From: Bryobacterales bacterium
Lineage (GTDB): Bacteria; Acidobacteriota; Terriglobia; Bryobacterales; Bryobacteraceae
DNA length: 6,511 nt
Reading direction: 5' to 3'
Assembly (NCBI GenBank): GCA_025456495.1
Contig: JALOKO010000232.1
Span: 1 to 6,511 of the forward strand
Shown here: positions 5,303 to 6,511 of the stretch, in pieces
Position numbering within the stretch: the first letter of the stretch is position 1
Layout of the letters: every line of letters begins with the position of its first letter
Notes under the pieces: generated by a model
Told to the model about the DNA's origin: nothing
The model's input: the letters and a program-made list of their open reading frames with translations, nothing else
Databases searched by the model: none
Position numbers and translations under genes: made by a program

Positions 5303-6181
5303 TCATGCCATCTGCAGTGACTGCTGCGGGATGCCGAACAAACTCAGGTAGGCGTCCTTCAGCGCCAGCCCGCACTGGGCGCCCGCCGCGTCCAGCGCCA
5401 AACCAGCCAGATCGAAGCTCCCATAAAGGGTATGCAGCAGCGCGGCCAGCCGAATGAGCTGCTCGGCGGCCAGCGTCGGCCATTGCTCCATGTCTCGGAT
5501 GTACAACACATCGGCCCAAAGCTGCTGGCTCATCGCCTCATAAGGCCCCTGGTTCATCAGGAAGGGCGGCGCCGTGCGACCAGACACTGAGACGAAGCGG
5601 TGGAACTGGAAGCCCTGTCCGCGCAGGAAGCAATCGACGTCTCCGAACAGCGGTTGCCCCTGGTAGAGCGGCACGAACTCCACCTCAAGATGAATCATGA
5701 CTGTGCTGGCCAATTGCCTGAGGCCGTTCTGCAGAATCATCAACTCCGCGCCCTGGACATCCAGCTTCATGTAGTGCAGGGGCGGGATCTCCGCCAGGTC
5801 GTCCAGGCGGGTGGTCTCGATGGTGGAGCTGCGCGTCACCTCCATCAACTCGGCCAAGGCGCGGAACTGCCGGGCCAGCTTCAGGTTGGGGGCAAACAGT
5901 GAGGAGGTAGCCTCCATCCGCCCAACGTGGAAGGTATGCGTCTGCCCGTCACCCAGCGCCACGGGGAAGAAGCGGGTGTTCGCTGTGGCGGAGGCGTTCA
6001 GGCGCGCGCATTCGATGGGCTGCGGCTCGAAGCCGAACAACAACGTTTGCGGCCATCCCAGGGCGGGCTGGTAAGGCGGCGGCTCCCCCAGGGACATCGC
6101 ACCCGCATCCATCAGATGAAGAGTGGGGAAGGGATCCGGGAGAATGTGTCGGATGTCGTTCTGCATGGTTTTTATCTGCAT
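5303..6181 (-). CDS. FkbM-family SAM-dependent methyltransferase
   Basis: From ATG 6181 this is 292 residues. FkbM-type enzymes transfer a methyl group from S-adenosylmethionine to a hydroxyl, often on sugars, glycans or polyketides. Landmarks: 'LHLMDAGAMSLG' (21-32) is motif I, with the canonical DxGAxxG altered to DAGAMSLG. 'FGFEPQPIECARLN' (49-62) carries the acidic residue expected to hold the ribose. 'TTRLDDLAEIPPLHYMKLDV' and 'QGAELMILQNG' (about 123-153) are the most diagnostic block (KxDxQGxE). 'IHLEVEF' (163-169) follows. About 60 helical residues after 'LYIRD' (226-230) form a tail beyond the core. No signal peptide, so it is cytoplasmic. The frame stays open to a TTG at 6310, adding 43 residues with repeats and rare-looking codons (TCA, GGA, ACA, ATA). 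I prefer ATG 6181 (or 6166), but no good ribosome-binding site marks either. The substrate is unknown; no glycosyltransferase is adjacent. Confidence 0.85.
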   Translation of the reverse strand: MQIKTMQNDIRHILPDPFPTLHLMDAGAMSLGEPPPYQPALGWPQTLLFGFEPQPIECARLNASATANTRFFPVALGDGQTHTFHVGRMEATSSLFAPNLKLARQFRALAELMEVTRSSTIETTRLDDLAEIPPLHYMKLDVQGAELMILQNGLRQLASTVMIHLEVEFVPLYQGQPLFGDVDCFLRGQGFQFHRFVSVSGRTAPPFLMNQGPYEAMSQQLWADVLYIRDMEQWPTLAAEQLIRLAALLHTLYGSFDLAGLALDAAGAQCGLALKDAYLSLFGIPQQSLQMA

Positions 6182-6190
6182 GACTTCTGC

Positions 6191-6250
6191 TTGCTCTGTT
6201 CCTGCTTGCTCTGTTCCTGATCGCTGTGTTCCTGATCGCTGTGTTCCTGC
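6191..6250 (-). repeat. Four 15-bp tandem repeats at the methyltransferase 5' end
   Basis: Units lie at 6191-6205, 6206-6220, 6221-6235 and 6236-6250. On the + strand they read TTGCTCTGTTCCTGC/A twice, then TCGCTGTGTTCCTGA/C twice: two sub-types, each in duplicate. On the coding (-) strand each carries AGGAACA. If translated in the methyltransferase frame they give SGTQR/SGTEQ/AGTEQ-like pentapeptides; if not, they form the leader just upstream of ATG 6181. Because 15 is a multiple of three, changes in copy number keep either reading intact. Confidence 0.9.
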
Positions 6251-6329
6251 TGAAACGGTTCCTTGCCGGGGCGTACTTGTGATCGTCGATCGATTGGCCC
6301 ACCTCCCCAACGGGTGACGGGACCGGCTC

Positions 6330-6511
6330 TCAAAGGGCCGCAGTTGGCGAATGCGCCTGCTCCTCCACCGGGTGCGCCTGCGTGGGGCTCAGGCGGGATC
6401 GGTACGACGAAGCCTCGGCCAGCGCCGCCCGCAACTCATCGGCCGTGAAGGGCTTGGACAGGACGGCGTCCGCGCCGGCTTCGATGTAGGCCTGATAGTG
6501 CAAACTGAGGT
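6330..6511 (-). CDS. Response-regulator receiver domain, C-terminal end (partial)
   Basis: The frame enters from the right edge and reads LSLHYQAYIEAGADAVLSKP, then FTADELRAALAEA, stopping at TGA 6330-6332. 'A.....Y.eAGAD..LsKPF...eL...l' is the end of a CheY-like receiver. The lysine of LSKPF is the invariant one near the phospho-aspartate pocket, and the following stretch is helix alpha-5. Only about 27 residues follow, so no DNA-binding output domain lies after it. It is therefore either a single-domain regulator or the last domain of a hybrid histidine kinase; the missing 5' part would decide. The phosphorylated aspartate is outside the window. Its stop lies 148 bases before ATG 6181 of the methyltransferase on the same strand (19 bases before the alternative TTG), so the two could share a transcript. 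Confidence 0.8.
   Translation of the reverse strand, partial: LSLHYQAYIEAGADAVLSKPFTADELRAALAEASSYRSRLSPTQAHPVEEQAHSPTAAL

Noticed and set aside
5017..5457. 146-codon Pro/Ala/Arg-rich + strand frame
   Set aside because: It is another frame of the small protein repeats, the 19-bp repeat and the antisense of the methyltransferase end. Its proline-rich look comes from the CCC-rich repeats.
5949..6302. - strand frame with a GGGGAGG near its GTG start and an RNTAIRNTAIRNRAS repeat
   Set aside because: The GGGGAGG touches the GTG with no spacer. The frame is an alternative reading of the 15-bp repeats and then of the methyltransferase in the wrong frame, giving an Arg/His-rich product.

Overview
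The window looks like chromosomal DNA from a GC-rich soil-type bacterium, most likely Acidobacteriota of the Solibacter/Bryobacter type. The grounds are the GC-rich third codon positions, a secreted TPR-like protein of a kind I associate with Acidobacteria, and a small 'MDV...GRPPAW' protein that resembles families I remember from Solibacter-like genomes. This taxonomic call rests on memory of protein families, not on a database search. There are no tRNA or rRNA genes, insertion sequences or CRISPR arrays.

Left end (1-1166): the 3' piece of a WD40-repeat gene on the + strand runs into the 3' end of a secreted TPR-like gene on the - strand. The two reading frames overlap antisense by 124 bases. 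Base composition and the point where each protein stops looking like its family put a probable breakpoint near 130-150. The simplest reading is that a deletion joined the two genes tail to tail and both lost their C-terminal ends.

A divergent intergenic region (1167-1611) holds a candidate - strand promoter with an operator-like inverted repeat, a well-formed + strand terminator hairpin with seven Ts and no gene upstream of it, and an extended -10 element almost on top of the next start codon.

Centre (1612-4547): a two-gene transporter operon. A sodium:solute symporter (SSS family) is translationally coupled, through an ATGA overlap, to an APC-superfamily amino-acid permease. Together they suggest uptake or exchange of an amino-acid-type or related organic solute, but the substrate cannot be read from the sequence.

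Right part (4548-6511): after a 303-base non-coding stretch with a plausible promoter comes a small basic protein. It has an AT-hook-like RGRPP core and a histidine/lysine-rich tail made of four 18-bp repeats. It converges on an FkbM-family methyltransferase on the - strand. The region just upstream of the methyltransferase's likely start carries four 15-bp tandem repeats. Upstream of it on the same strand, and running off the window, is the end of a response-regulator receiver domain, so those two genes may share a transcript. Short tandem repeats occur at three separate places between 5073 and 6250, which makes this segment the most repeat-prone part of the window.
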